A DNA stretch of 44,088 nucleotides from an uncultured Blautia sp. (GCA_902476765.1 CABSEJ010000008.1:1-44088), one strand, 5' to 3'; counted from the stretch's first letter, positions 14,577 to 23,632 are shown. Numbers and translations: made by a program. Notes: generated by a model from the sequence alone, not told the origin.

Positions 14577-15974
14577 CTATTCCTGGTCAATATCTACCAT
14601 ATCCTGGCATTCTTGAAGCGCTTCGTCCACGTCCTGTCCATTCTCAAAAATACTGTTGAAGGTTGTTACATTCAGATAATCACCTAAAATGAATGTATTG
14701 GAATTAACTGTGATTGCTTCGATTTCATTTTCAATCTCATTCAAAACATCGAATGGATTTGTTCTGAAGAAAGCAATATATTTGTTTGATGTATCCTGTG
14801 TGATAGCCGGGTCTTTCCAAACAGATTTGTTAACAACGTCAAATCCAAGGTCTTCCCAGATACCTACACAACCTTCATAGGAGCATTTTGCGTATGCAAT
14901 AAAGTCTGCTGCCAGTTCCGGGTCAGAGGACTGCTGTGTTACAACAGTACCTGTACCACCGATACCAACGGAACGAGACTGTCCCTCTTCAAATACCGGG
15001 CAAGGAGCAATAGCCCATTTGCCTGCTTCATCCGGCATATCAGATACGAAACGGCTCATGTACCACAGAGCTTTCGGGAAGGAAGCGAACTGCTGGTCCA
15101 TAATAGCCTGCTTACCTTCTTCTGTATCAACCTGTCCGGCCGGGCAAATCATAGCTAAATCATTATCCAGCCATTCTTTCTGCAGCTTCAGCATTTCTGC
15201 CATACCTTCTGTAACAACTGCACGTCCGTCCTCGTCTACCTGGTCTTCGCCATGCTCAGCCATGGACAGCCACATCCAGTCAGTACCGCCGGTATCAACC
15301 TCTGTCATCTTCACCTCACCGTTTGTAGCCTCTTTCAGCTTCTCGGCTGCTGCGGTATAGTCGTCCCAGGTCTTGATAGTCTTATAGTCGATGCCGTACT
15401 GAGAAAGCAATTCATCATTGTAGTACATTACTGTAGCGCCAACGTGAGTAGGTGCTCCATAGTAATTTCCGTCCTTAGAATAAATGTCGAAACGGGACTG
15501 TACTAAATCTCCCATGTATGGCTCTAAAGCATCGTTGAGCGCATAGAGCTGAACTTCACCCTGAAGGAAGTTAGGGAACTGGCCTCTTTCAATGTCGCAC
15601 AAGTCAGGAGCGCCTTCTCCGGTCTGCAGAGCCATAATCATCTTATTGTGCATATCGCCGAATGGGTATGTAGTAAAGGTAATCTGAATCTGTCTGTCCG
15701 GATTCTGCTCGTTCCACTTCTCCAGCATCTTAGCATAGAAGTCATTATGCTGGCTTACAAAGGACCACATTTCCATCTTGGTTCCGGAGTCAGGACCTAC
15801 TGTGGTGACTGCTTCAGGCTCAGCCTCTCCGTCTTCGCCTTCACCGTCTTCTGCAGAAGCCTCATCTCCTGAATCACTGCTGGAACCGCCGTCATCAGAA
15901 CCTCCGCCGCAGCCTGCCAACATGGTTCCTGCCATTGCCGCACATAATAATGCAGCCAACACTTTCTTCTTCAT
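14577..15974 (-). CDS. Sugar-binding lipoprotein of ABC importer, AraN-like
   Basis: A 465-aa extracellular solute-binding lipoprotein (family 1). The signal peptide ends at lipobox LAGC (C22), followed by an unusually acidic, low-complexity linker of about 35 residues (many D, E, G, S) before the folded domain starts near TKMEMWSFVSQHNDFYAKML. Such a linker may hold the protein away from the wall. AAAGGAGGA precedes the ATG at 15974. It is first in the operon with two permeases; arabino-oligosaccharide binding is inferred from neighbours. Confidence 0.9.
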   Translation of the reverse strand: MKKKVLAALLCAAMAGTMLAGCGGGSDDGGSSSDSGDEASAEDGEGEDGEAEPEAVTTVGPDSGTKMEMWSFVSQHNDFYAKMLEKWNEQNPDRQIQITFTTYPFGDMHNKMIMALQTGEGAPDLCDIERGQFPNFLQGEVQLYALNDALEPYMGDLVQSRFDIYSKDGNYYGAPTHVGATVMYYNDELLSQYGIDYKTIKTWDDYTAAAEKLKEATNGEVKMTEVDTGGTDWMWLSMAEHGEDQVDEDGRAVVTEGMAEMLKLQKEWLDNDLAMICPAGQVDTEEGKQAIMDQQFASFPKALWYMSRFVSDMPDEAGKWAIAPCPVFEEGQSRSVGIGGTGTVVTQQSSDPELAADFIAYAKCSYEGCVGIWEDLGFDVVNKSVWKDPAITQDTSNKYIAFFRTNPFDVLNEIENEIEAITVNSNTFILGDYLNVTTFNSIFENGQDVDEALQECQDMVDIDQE

Positions 15975-16052
15975 ATAGTGTCCTCCTTTATAAAATTTTT
16001 TATCAAATCAGAAGTTTCCCTTCTGTATGATACAAAAGCACAAATGAAGCTT

Positions 16053-16066
16053 GTTAATCGTTTAAC
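16053..16066. promoter_or_regulatory. LacI-type operator upstream of the importer
   Basis: GTTAATCGTTTAAC is an inverted repeat centred on CG with five paired bases each side (GTTAA/TTAAC), the usual form of LacI/GalR operators. The core AATCGTTT recurs at 16332-16339 (AATCGTTTAAG) and 17642-17649 (AATCGTTTTAC, ahead of the LacI gene), so the nearby LacI regulator probably binds all three. Confidence 0.7.
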
Positions 16067-16328
16067 CAGTTAGGCAGAATTTCTTTCTCTCTTTTTCTTC
16101 ATTTTCCGAATATCGTTTATTTTATTCTTTTTCCTTTTTAATTCTGCTCAGCTTCTTAAACAATTTGTACAGGTTTTCTTGTGATTTTCTTAATTTATAC
16201 CACACTGGTTCCCTTTAATAAAACCTGTATGTTTTGATATATTTTTATTTATTCTTTTATTTCTCTTAATTTCTCTATTTTTCTCTTGTTTTCTATGTTT
16301 TTCATTTTTTATACAATTTGAAGCTTTT

Positions 16329-16342
16329 TTAAATCGTTTAAG
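16329..16342. promoter_or_regulatory. Second, weaker LacI-type operator
   Basis: TTAAATCGTTTAAG shares AATCGTTTAA with the site at 16053-16066 but is less symmetric. Its distance of about 275 bases from the first site would allow looping. This is inference from sequence similarity only. Confidence 0.45.
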
Positions 16343-16423
16343 TATATACATTTTGCACAAAGACCTTCAAGACAATCCTTGTTTTTAACCTGTTTTTCCT
16401 TTTTTATCTTTGTATAAAATCAC

Positions 16424-16478
16424 AAAAAAACCGGGATAAACCCCAGAAAAAAAATCCCTGGGATTTATCCCGTTTTTC
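16424..16478 (-). terminator. Terminator of the LacI gene
   Basis: CGGGATAAACCCCAG (16432-16446) pairs with CTGGGATTTATCCCG (16458-16472), 14 of 15 positions. A-tracts and T-tracts lie on both sides (seven U on the minus strand, five on the plus), so it could work in both directions. It follows the LacI stop codon by about 100 bases. Confidence 0.85.
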
Positions 16479-16481
16479 TTT

Positions 16482-16513
16482 AACTTGTACCATGTTTTCC
16501 CAACTTGTACCAT
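16482..16513. repeat. 12-bp direct repeat AACTTGTACCAT, two copies
   Basis: AACTTGTACCAT at 16482-16493 and 16502-16513, 20 bases apart start to start (two helical turns), between the LacI terminator and its stop codon. The spacing suits a protein-binding site, but there is no nearby promoter to explain it. Confidence 0.5.
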
Positions 16514-16577
16514 TATTTCAGAGACATATTTTACACATGTCGCCGGTCAGAGCTGTATTTTAAGCTCCAAATCTTTT

Positions 16578-17618
16578 TTATGGCAGCTGCTTTACAGAAT
16601 CACGAATCAGCTCCTTACAACCCACCTGGTAAATAAGCTCTTCCTTTTGTTCCTTTATTTTCCCCTTCAGCATTTCTATCATCACATCCGCCGCCTTATA
16701 CCCGATATCATGGAGAGGAAGCTCAACGGTAGTCAAAGGCGGCTTATAATAACTGGAAAGCTGCCGGTTATCATATCCTACAATAGAAATATCCTCCGGA
16801 ATATCCAATCCCAGCTCATCCGCCCTGTCGTACACCCCGCCGGCCATCAGGTCATTCATGCAGAAAATAGCCGTCACCTTTTTTCCTAACAGCTGGTCTG
16901 CATATTTGTAACCGGATTCCCTGGTCCAGTCCCCGATAAAAACCAACTCCGGGTCATAGACAATCTGATTATCCCGCAAAGCCTTCTGATACCCCAGCAG
17001 ACGTCCCTGCATATGAAAACTATCGGTTTTTCCCGTAATAACTCCGATTCTCTTGTGTCCCTTCTCAATAAGGTGCTCCACTAATTCATAAGTTCCCTGC
17101 TGCTCATCCACTACCACAGATGGCACTCTTCCGCTTTTGGTATAGCCATAGGCCATAACCGCAGGAATAGGCAGATTATCCGGAATACATTTCACAGCCC
17201 TCTCATGAGCTGTCACATATATGATTCCTTCTACCTGCATGGCTATCAGCTTCTTTATTTCCTGCTTCACAACCCCAAAATAATCTGCTGTGTTATAGTA
17301 AGTATCATCATATTTCTTATAAAGTCTGAGATTTATCAACAAAATATGGTAATTTACTTTCTCACAGTATTCCGTGATTCCGTCGATAATATCCGGGATA
17401 CTGAAAATCGTCATATCCTCCGCTATTACCCCAATGCTTCTGGTATTTCGGGTTTTCAGATTTTTTGCCACATAATTAGGCAGGTAATCCATTTTGTCCG
17501 CTGTCTCCAAAACCAGCTCTCTGGTGGCTTCACTGGCCCCCGGTTTGTTGTTAAGGATATTTGAAACTGTGGCGGCCGACACACCGCATGCCTTTGCGAT
17601 TTCTTTAATTGTAGCCAT
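16578..17618 (-). CDS. LacI-family transcriptional repressor
   Basis: A 346-aa LacI/GalR-type regulator. The N-terminal DNA-binding helices read MATIKEIAKACGVSAATVSN and ILNNKPGASEATRELVLETA, followed by the hinge and a periplasmic-binding-like sugar domain (IGVIAEDMTIFSIPDIIDGI near its start). It is divergent from the GH43 gene at 17777 and faces the importer operon, and AATCGTTT-type sites occur before all three transcription units. It is likely an arabinose- or arabinobiose-responsive repressor; the ligand is inferred. The ATG is at 17618. Confidence 0.93.
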   Translation of the reverse strand: MATIKEIAKACGVSAATVSNILNNKPGASEATRELVLETADKMDYLPNYVAKNLKTRNTRSIGVIAEDMTIFSIPDIIDGITEYCEKVNYHILLINLRLYKKYDDTYYNTADYFGVVKQEIKKLIAMQVEGIIYVTAHERAVKCIPDNLPIPAVMAYGYTKSGRVPSVVVDEQQGTYELVEHLIEKGHKRIGVITGKTDSFHMQGRLLGYQKALRDNQIVYDPELVFIGDWTRESGYKYADQLLGKKVTAIFCMNDLMAGGVYDRADELGLDIPEDISIVGYDNRQLSSYYKPPLTTVELPLHDIGYKAADVMIEMLKGKIKEQKEELIYQVGCKELIRDSVKQLP

Positions 17619-17641
17619 GTTCCCTCCTTTTCCCTTAACTT

Positions 17642-17653
17642 AATCGTTTTACC
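17642..17653. promoter_or_regulatory. LacI-type half-palindromic site near the LacI start
   Basis: AATCGTTTTACC lies between the LacI start codon and its promoter (17679-17708), downstream of the expected transcription start. This fits autorepression. Core shared with 16053-16066. Confidence 0.5.
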
Positions 17654-17678
17654 CCGTTACACATATATACATGTTTCT

Positions 17679-17708
17679 ATTAAACCCCCACTTGTATGCA
17701 CTTGTCAA
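17679..17708 (-). promoter_or_regulatory. Promoter of the LacI gene
   Basis: TTGACA (17703-17708) and TTTAAT (17679-17684) with an 18-nt spacer on the minus strand. The -35 box is the complement of the -35 box of the divergent GH43 promoter (17702-17707), so the two polymerases compete for the same site. Confidence 0.7.
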
Positions 17709-17730
17709 CCGTTTTCTTTTATGCTAGGAT
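17702..17730 (+). promoter_or_regulatory. Promoter of the cytoplasmic GH43 gene
   Basis: TTGTCA (17702-17707) and TAGGAT (17725-17730) with a 17-nt spacer. The start codon at 17777 follows AAAGGAG. The -35 hexamer overlaps that of the divergent LacI promoter on five bases. Confidence 0.72.
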
Positions 17731-17776
17731 AAAAGTACTCTTAACATTTTCCCTATATCGTCTGAAAGGAGCTTTT

Positions 17777-19477
17777 ATGAAACAAATGCATGAACTCCCT
17801 TGGGATGATTCTTTATGCCCAAAAGGGCAGACATGGGCATTTCTCAGGCCCTACACCAAAAATTGGGACAATCCGGAATCCGACAGTCTTCACCTGGAAT
17901 ACAGTTACAATGGTACTGACTGGTATGCTCTTAACGGAAATAACGGGGTCTGGTTTCCCGATTACGGTTCAAAACAGCTCACTAATCCCTCTTTGCATCA
18001 TCTGAAGGACAGAGGCTATCTGGTGACAGCTCTGGATTCTAAAGAGTCTTCCCGTATGTATTTTGCAGAAACAAGAGATTTTATACATTTTACTGGAGCC
18101 GGTTATACCAGCTCTTCTCTCGCTGTGTCTGCGCATTGGGACTTAGAAGATTCCCCGGATGAAGAAAACCGTCTTCAGGTTCCTCTCTCTCTGTTAGAAA
18201 GCCTTTTCCCTGTCTATGGAAGACCGGAGCCTGTACTTTTGACGAAAGTTGAAGCTCCTGTGGTACATGTACGTCAGGGAGAAAATGTCACCCTGCCCCG
18301 GAAGCTGCAAACAGAATACTCCAATGGTTCGGTTCAGGAACTTTCTGTTGTATGGGAAGATATCTCCCGTCAGGACTTTTCCAAGTCCGGAACCTATTCT
18401 GTCTGCGGAAAACTGCAGCAAACCTTGTTTGAAAAACCATTTATCTATCACCGAGCAGACCCCTATATCTACAAGCACAAAGACGGAAAATACTATTTCA
18501 CGGCTTCCTACACAGATATGGAGCACAATCTGGACGGAAAGTATCAGTATCTCTATATTATCCTGAGACGGGCAGACACCCTGGCAGAGCTGGCAGATGA
18601 TTCTAAGACCTATGAAGAAAAAATTGTATACGAAAGAAAGCCGATTCACGGCGGCACTATGAGTCCCCATATCTGGGCTCCGGAACTTCACTATATTCAC
18701 GGGCATTGGTATATCTACTACACGACCACTATTTCCGATGAATCCTCTTGGAGAATAAGACCCCATTGTCTGGAATGTCTGGATGCAGACCCACTTTCCG
18801 GCACCTGGACAGAGAAAGGCCCTCTGGTATCTTCCGTACCCGACGATATTGCTTTCACCGACTTTTCTCTGGACCATACTTACTTTAATCACAACGGAAA
18901 GGATTATATTTTGTGGGCACAGAAAACAAACAATATTTCCGATATCTTTATTGCCCAGCTTTCCAACCCATGGACGCTCTGCACTCCGGCAGTCCGGCTG
19001 ACCCATCCGGAATACAACTGGGAACTTCACGGCTTCCCGGTAGATGAAGGACCCGGCGTCATCAAGCATGACGGAAAAATATTTGTGACTTTCTCTGCCA
19101 GCGGGACAGATGCCATGTACTGTGTGGGACTTTTATATGCTGAGGAAGATGCAGACCTTCTTCTCTCCTCTTCCTGGACCAAGCTGCCTTATCCGGTATT
19201 CCAGAGCAGCCGGGCCACAGGACAATTCGGACTGGGTCACAACAGCTTCACCAAATCCGACGATGATTCCGAAGATTTGATTATCTACCATGGCCGCCAG
19301 GAGGAGCGGTATTTGGTGGAGGCAGATTATCAGCCTCTGTACGATGCCGGAAGAAACGCCTCTGTAGGCAAAATCTACTGGAATCCTGACGGTATGCCTA
19401 ATTTCTCTGTACCGGCCCAGGGTATTGTAAAAGATGAAAAATTGCTGGAAGTCAGCTGTGAAATTGTTGTAGAATAG
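17777..19477 (+). CDS. Cytoplasmic GH43 glycosidase with Ig-like insert
   Basis: A 566-aa protein without a signal peptide. Residues 1-150 are a beta-rich region that may be part of a split domain, and residues about 160-215 look like a bacterial Ig-like domain (VEAPVVHVRQGENVTLPRKL). The GH43 propeller runs from about 220. Candidate catalytic residues are D228 (YHRADPYIYKHKDG), D366 (SLDHTYF or the nearby TDFSLD) and E424 (GFPVDEGPGVI). It probably acts as an arabinofuranosidase or xylosidase on imported oligosaccharides. I chose the ATG at 17777 because AAAGGAG precedes it; the frame extends upstream through the promoter. A strong hairpin follows the stop. Confidence 0.88.
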   Translation: MKQMHELPWDDSLCPKGQTWAFLRPYTKNWDNPESDSLHLEYSYNGTDWYALNGNNGVWFPDYGSKQLTNPSLHHLKDRGYLVTALDSKESSRMYFAETRDFIHFTGAGYTSSSLAVSAHWDLEDSPDEENRLQVPLSLLESLFPVYGRPEPVLLTKVEAPVVHVRQGENVTLPRKLQTEYSNGSVQELSVVWEDISRQDFSKSGTYSVCGKLQQTLFEKPFIYHRADPYIYKHKDGKYYFTASYTDMEHNLDGKYQYLYIILRRADTLAELADDSKTYEEKIVYERKPIHGGTMSPHIWAPELHYIHGHWYIYYTTTISDESSWRIRPHCLECLDADPLSGTWTEKGPLVSSVPDDIAFTDFSLDHTYFNHNGKDYILWAQKTNNISDIFIAQLSNPWTLCTPAVRLTHPEYNWELHGFPVDEGPGVIKHDGKIFVTFSASGTDAMYCVGLLYAEEDADLLLSSSWTKLPYPVFQSSRATGQFGLGHNSFTKSDDDSEDLIIYHGRQEERYLVEADYQPLYDAGRNASVGKIYWNPDGMPNFSVPAQGIVKDEKLLEVSCEIVVE

Positions 19478-19488
19478 AAGGATATAAT

Positions 19489-19527
19489 CAAATACCCCGA
19501 TGCAAGATGCAAGCATCGGGGTATTTG
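19489..19527. terminator. Terminator after the GH43 gene
   Basis: Perfect 15-bp inverted repeat CAAATACCCCGATGC/GCATCGGGGTATTTG with a 9-nt loop, 12 bases after the GH43 stop and 54 bases before the end of the convergent lipoprotein gene. U-tracts are short in both directions. It most likely serves both genes. Confidence 0.78.
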
Positions 19528-19581
19528 ACCCTTGCGGCAGGTCTACGTTCCGTATCTATAATACACCGGCATAATGGAATA

Positions 19582-20718
19582 TCAATAGCTGTTTATGGCT
19601 TCTATAATCTCGTCATAATTGCACAATCCGTTTCCTATATACCTTCCATCGCTATACTCTGCACCATCATAGGGCGAAACAGCCATATCCGTGTTATATA
19701 CCTGATTCAACAGATTCATATATTCTTCCTCAGAAGATACCTGACTCCCGTTCCAATAGTAGCTATAGATTGGCCTTCCGGATTCGTCCAACTGTATGTC
19801 CGCATTATTCTCTGCCCCGTAATTACCGCTGTATATCAGAACAAACTGACCGTCCTGTATGGTATATATCTTATCATAATAAACATCCATATGGCCCCCT
19901 GTGTCACGGAACAAATTTTCTCCTTCTATATAAGACAATCCGGCCACATATAAATACTGTTCTATCAACCTTCCGTTAGCATAGCTGCAAATCACACTTC
20001 CATAGGCCGTAACCCCGTAATCTATATATAATTCCGGTATATCATCACCATTGATATTGATTAACTTACTTGATAAAAATTGATTATGACCATTTATATA
20101 ATCAATGTATGGCTGTTTCCATGATTGGGAAGAGACGTCTTCTGCACTCTGTTCTCCCTTCAATACCTCATCTATATCCTCCCCCTGAGGCCAGTTATTT
20201 ACATACCAGGAAGCCACCGCCCCATCTCCGGTATAGCCCAGGGACAGAAGATAAGATTCGTTGTTTACCAAGGCCAGGAAGGCGTATTCATTATCATTAG
20301 TATAATAACTTTTCCAGCCCCTATCTTCTACTGTTTTTACAGCATCTTCAATGGTATCTCCTACTTTAATTCCGTACAATGTTATAGAATCAGCAGCTTC
20401 ATTTTTGAATGAAAAAAGATTGTCATACAATTCAAGTTTAAAACCGTCTTTTGCATAAGAATCCCCCTCCGGAAATTGCCATGGTTCTGCTTTTTCCATG
20501 TCAAGCAGCTCAATGATTTGCCTTGGTTCTTGGAAATAATCGGATACTTCTATGGTTTGCTCTGTATCTGTTGTGACCTGGGCAGCTTCAGAATCATCCA
20601 CATCCTCTTTCTCTATAGGTTTAGTATCTTCCATTTCTTGATTATTTTTGTCTGAATCATTACAGCCTGTAAATGACAGCACCATAAGACAAGTAAACAA
20701 CAATAATTTTCTTTTCAT
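19582..20718 (-). CDS. Secreted lipoprotein of unknown function
   Basis: A 378-aa predicted lipoprotein: MKRKLLLFTCLMVLSFTGC ends in a lipobox with C19, followed by a polar, acidic stretch to about residue 60. A later segment ININGDDIPELYIDYG resembles the calcium-binding-like repeats common in Lachnospiraceae surface proteins. No enzyme motif is visible. It begins 17 bases after the stop of the AAA-ATPase/nuclease-like gene, so the two are probably co-transcribed, although a functional link is not evident. Confidence 0.75.
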   Translation of the reverse strand: MKRKLLLFTCLMVLSFTGCNDSDKNNQEMEDTKPIEKEDVDDSEAAQVTTDTEQTIEVSDYFQEPRQIIELLDMEKAEPWQFPEGDSYAKDGFKLELYDNLFSFKNEAADSITLYGIKVGDTIEDAVKTVEDRGWKSYYTNDNEYAFLALVNNESYLLSLGYTGDGAVASWYVNNWPQGEDIDEVLKGEQSAEDVSSQSWKQPYIDYINGHNQFLSSKLININGDDIPELYIDYGVTAYGSVICSYANGRLIEQYLYVAGLSYIEGENLFRDTGGHMDVYYDKIYTIQDGQFVLIYSGNYGAENNADIQLDESGRPIYSYYWNGSQVSSEEEYMNLLNQVYNTDMAVSPYDGAEYSDGRYIGNGLCNYDEIIEAINSY

Positions 20719-20735
20719 CTTTCCCTTTCCTTTTC

Positions 20736-22424
20736 TTACTTTCCAATCAACACCTGCTTTCCGGAAAATGCAAATCCGTATTTCCGGATTCTGTCCGGTT
20801 TGATGCCTTTTGTATTTAAAATTGCTGCATACTGCTTCTCTTCAATCTGTGCCAAAGCAGATTTTACTGTATCTTCCAGTGATTTTTCATCTTCCTTGTC
20901 CTGCACTTTAAATTCTAAAATAATGGCATGGTCCCGGGAATTTTTCGGCTCCAGTATCACATCGTACCTTCCAAATCCGCTTTCCCTGTTTGATGTAATT
21001 CCATAGCGCTCCTGCAAATCCACCATCAATCCCAATACAAATCCATGGTAAAACCGCTCTGGTTCCTTTTCTGCCGAAGCTTTTTTTCCACTGTCAAAAT
21101 AACTAAAAGTATTTAGTGCAACCCGGTTCATATAGATATTCATAGCCTTTATATCATCTTCCAGCATAGCCTTGATAAAGTCATTATATCCACTGTCATA
21201 ATCCGAAAACCAGTCATGTATCATGGAGTCAAACATAAAACGAACTTCTTTATTTGTCAGCATCAGATGATAGCAGGTCCGCCCGGTTCTTTCCATAAAT
21301 TGTATTTTTACTGCTTTTAGATAGCCGCTGGCCAACAGCAAACTCCAAATAGCACTTTCTTTCACAGACAACTGGTTATAAACAACCTGTTCGTCAATAT
21401 CTACTTCTATCTCTCCTCCGGATAACAACTGCTCAAACTTCTGTTTCGTATCTTTACTTCCTTCCCGTATCAGCTTTCCCACCAGGCTGTTGGAGCTTGT
21501 GTTGGCCCAGTATAAAGACAGCTTTTTAGTATCCAGAAAGTTTAATATAGACCAAGGATTGTAAATATCCCTACGGTTTCCAAAAACAAATCCATCGTAC
21601 CAGCTTTTTATCTCTGTTTTTTTCTCAGACAGCCCATAAGTGTCCAAAGCATCGAACACTTCCTTCTCCGTAAATCCAAAGGAATCTGCATATTCATCTG
21701 ACGTTGTTGTAATGACTTTCAGGTTATTCAAATCAGAAAAAATGGATTCCTTACTGATTCTGGTAATTCCTGTCAGAAGTCCCCGTTCCAGATATGGATT
21801 TGTCTTAAAGGTTGCATTAAGCATACTTCGCATATAGGGAACCAGTTCATCCCAATATCCGTTTACATATGCCTCCTGCATAGGGGTGTCATATTCATCA
21901 ATCAATACCACCACTTTTTTATGATAATATCTGCTGAGAAAATCTGACATTTTATGAACAGCCATGGTTGCAACTGTGGTGTCCATGTTCATAGTCACAC
22001 TCTGAAAATACTTTTTTTCTTCATCTGTCAATAAATCTGTTTTTAAGAGATAATTGTGCTTATTATATAAATCCGTAAGAATCTGCCCCATACGCTGCTT
22101 TGTCATCTGAAAATCCGTCTCTTTTACATTAGCAAAAGTCAGACTGATTACCGGAATTGTTCCCTGTAATTCCCGATACTCTTTTTCTTTCCAAATCTTT
22201 AGTTTCTCAAATAGTTTCTGATTCTTCCCCAGCTCAGCAGAAAAAAAGTTTTCTACTGTACTCATCATCAATGTTTTCCCAAAACGCCTGGGTCTGGTAA
22301 TCAGAGTAACTTTGTCTCCGCTTTCCCACCATTTTTTTATAAATTCTGTTTTGTCAATATAAAATAGCCTATTAAGGATAACCTCGTCAAATTCCTGATA
22401 ACCTATGGATATTTTGTCCGCCAT
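20736..22424 (-). CDS. AAA-ATPase-like protein with C-terminal PD-(D/E)XK domain
   Basis: A 562-aa protein of the widespread AAA-ATPase_like plus PDDEXK_9 architecture (formerly DUF1703). The N-terminus holds FYIDKTEFIKKWWESGDKVT and a P-loop-like RPRRFGKTLMMS (K50). Walker-B-like VVVLIDEYDTPMQEAY lies near residue 175. The C-terminus has GFGRYDVILEPKNSRDHAII followed by LEFKV, the nuclease-like DX(n)EXK motif. These proteins occur in many anaerobes in multiple copies; roles in defence or as expanding paralogous families are suggested but not settled. GGAGGAGG precedes the ATG at 22424. Confidence 0.9.
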   Translation of the reverse strand: MADKISIGYQEFDEVILNRLFYIDKTEFIKKWWESGDKVTLITRPRRFGKTLMMSTVENFFSAELGKNQKLFEKLKIWKEKEYRELQGTIPVISLTFANVKETDFQMTKQRMGQILTDLYNKHNYLLKTDLLTDEEKKYFQSVTMNMDTTVATMAVHKMSDFLSRYYHKKVVVLIDEYDTPMQEAYVNGYWDELVPYMRSMLNATFKTNPYLERGLLTGITRISKESIFSDLNNLKVITTTSDEYADSFGFTEKEVFDALDTYGLSEKKTEIKSWYDGFVFGNRRDIYNPWSILNFLDTKKLSLYWANTSSNSLVGKLIREGSKDTKQKFEQLLSGGEIEVDIDEQVVYNQLSVKESAIWSLLLASGYLKAVKIQFMERTGRTCYHLMLTNKEVRFMFDSMIHDWFSDYDSGYNDFIKAMLEDDIKAMNIYMNRVALNTFSYFDSGKKASAEKEPERFYHGFVLGLMVDLQERYGITSNRESGFGRYDVILEPKNSRDHAIILEFKVQDKEDEKSLEDTVKSALAQIEEKQYAAILNTKGIKPDRIRKYGFAFSGKQVLIGK

Positions 22425-22472
22425 AAAACTCCCCTCCTCCCATGATTCTCAGTTATACCTTACTTTTATATC

Positions 22473-23474
22473 TTAACCATGTACATAGTTTTCTAAAAGT
22501 TCTTCCACTGCGCCATAATAAGCCTGTGGATTCTTATCCTGGCACTGGGCGTGCCCTGCGCCTTCCACAATAAGCAGCTCTTTAGGACAGGAAGCCGCTT
22601 CATACAACTGTCTGCTCATATTCACGGAAATCATTTCATCCTGGTCGCCGTGGATAAACAAGGTAGGCGTCTGGCTTTTCTTTACTGCTTCTAAAGCCGA
22701 AGCATCCTTTAAATCATACCCTCCCCGAAGCTGGAGCATGAGATTTGCCGTATCCAAAAGGGGAAAGGCCGGAAGGTGAAACCACTCTTTCATCTTTTCC
22801 TGAAACATAGAATAAGCGTCAGTATAAGCACAGTCAGAAACCACTGCCTTCACATTGTCCGGCAGTTCTCCGTCTCCTGTCATCATCAAGGCACAGGCAG
22901 CTCCCATGGACTGGCCATGAATCACTATCTGTGCTTCCGGGTCCTGCTCTAATATGTAATCCAGCCACAGCAAGTTGTCCTTTCTGTCTGTCCAGCCCAT
23001 TCCAATGAAGTCCCCTTGGCTCTCGCCCTGGCAGCGCATATCCGGTGCAATTACATGCCAGCCTTTCTCATTGTACCACTTGGCAAAAGGATACATAGCC
23101 TCCTTCCAACCTGTATAGCCATGAAGAAGCAGCACCCACCTATGACTTTCTTCCTGTCCCTCCGGAGCAAACACTTCCTGAGCCACCAACTGGTAACCAT
23201 CTTCTGTCTCCCTGGTCAGCTTCTGCCCATGAGCGCTTTGGGCCCATTCTCTGGTTTCATCCCAGGCTTTCTGATTCTGCTGCTCAATATCATCTGTGTG
23301 GACCAGAGCTTCCATGCTGTCCTCCGTGATTCTGGAAAACGCCTCCAGTTTCTCCATGGTAGAAGGCACCAAAGCCGCATTCACCAGAAAATTAGCCCCT
23401 CCTATGTATACCAAAATTAAAAGAAGCAAAATTATTGCCAAAAGCCGCTTCCCTCTCTTTTTTCTCGTCCTCAT
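22473..23474 (-). CDS. Membrane-anchored alpha/beta hydrolase
   Basis: A 333-aa protein with a basic N-terminus and one membrane helix (LLAIILLLLILVYIGGANFL), then an alpha/beta-hydrolase fold. The oxyanion motif is LLLHGYTGWKEAMYP, the nucleophile S189 lies in VIHGQSMGAA, the acid is D279 in FIHGDQDEMISV and the histidine is H308 in VEGAGHAQ. It resembles BAAT/YqkD-like hydrolases anchored outside the cell; the substrate is unknown. Shine-Dalgarno match is poor (AAAGGGA, far upstream). Confidence 0.88.
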   Translation of the reverse strand: MRTRKKRGKRLLAIILLLLILVYIGGANFLVNAALVPSTMEKLEAFSRITEDSMEALVHTDDIEQQNQKAWDETREWAQSAHGQKLTRETEDGYQLVAQEVFAPEGQEESHRWVLLLHGYTGWKEAMYPFAKWYNEKGWHVIAPDMRCQGESQGDFIGMGWTDRKDNLLWLDYILEQDPEAQIVIHGQSMGAACALMMTGDGELPDNVKAVVSDCAYTDAYSMFQEKMKEWFHLPAFPLLDTANLMLQLRGGYDLKDASALEAVKKSQTPTLFIHGDQDEMISVNMSRQLYEAASCPKELLIVEGAGHAQCQDKNPQAYYGAVEELLENYVHG

Positions 23475-23622
23475 GTTGTCTGTCTTATGTCCCTTTCCCT
23501 GTATCTCAATGCTGCCGGCTTCCCTAAAAACCGGTTATAGCCCTGACAAGTTCCTTTTGTGCTATCAATAATGTAACATATTTTCGTCGAAATGTTAATG
23601 ATGTAAAATTTACTATTTTATT
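23475..23622. other. Gap left of the MITE-like element
   Basis: Part of a 558-base gene-free gap (23475-24032). This portion holds the leader of the hydrolase gene on the minus strand. I see no clear promoter, gene or RNA signature. Confidence 0.4.
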
Positions 23623-23632
23623 CCCCTTTTCA

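Larger units (their letters stand above)
15975..16422. other. AT-rich intergenic region upstream of the importer
   Basis: Most of a 603-base gap without a gene. It holds a perfect LacI-type operator (16053-16066) and a second, weaker copy near 16329-16342. For the importer promoter on the minus strand the best I can find is TTAACA overlapping the first operator with TATCAT 19 bases on, which is weak. The stretch 16100-16400 is strongly T-rich on the plus strand and encodes nothing recognisable. Confidence 0.45.

Noticed and set aside
18194..19069. Long minus-strand ORF (291 codons) inside the GH43 gene
   Set aside because: Shadow of the GH43 reading frame; no Shine-Dalgarno sequence and no domain seen.
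20736..22424. Mobile-element recombinase
   Set aside because: The gene has AAA-ATPase_like and PD-(D/E)XK motifs, not integrase or transposase signatures, and no flanking repeats were seen.
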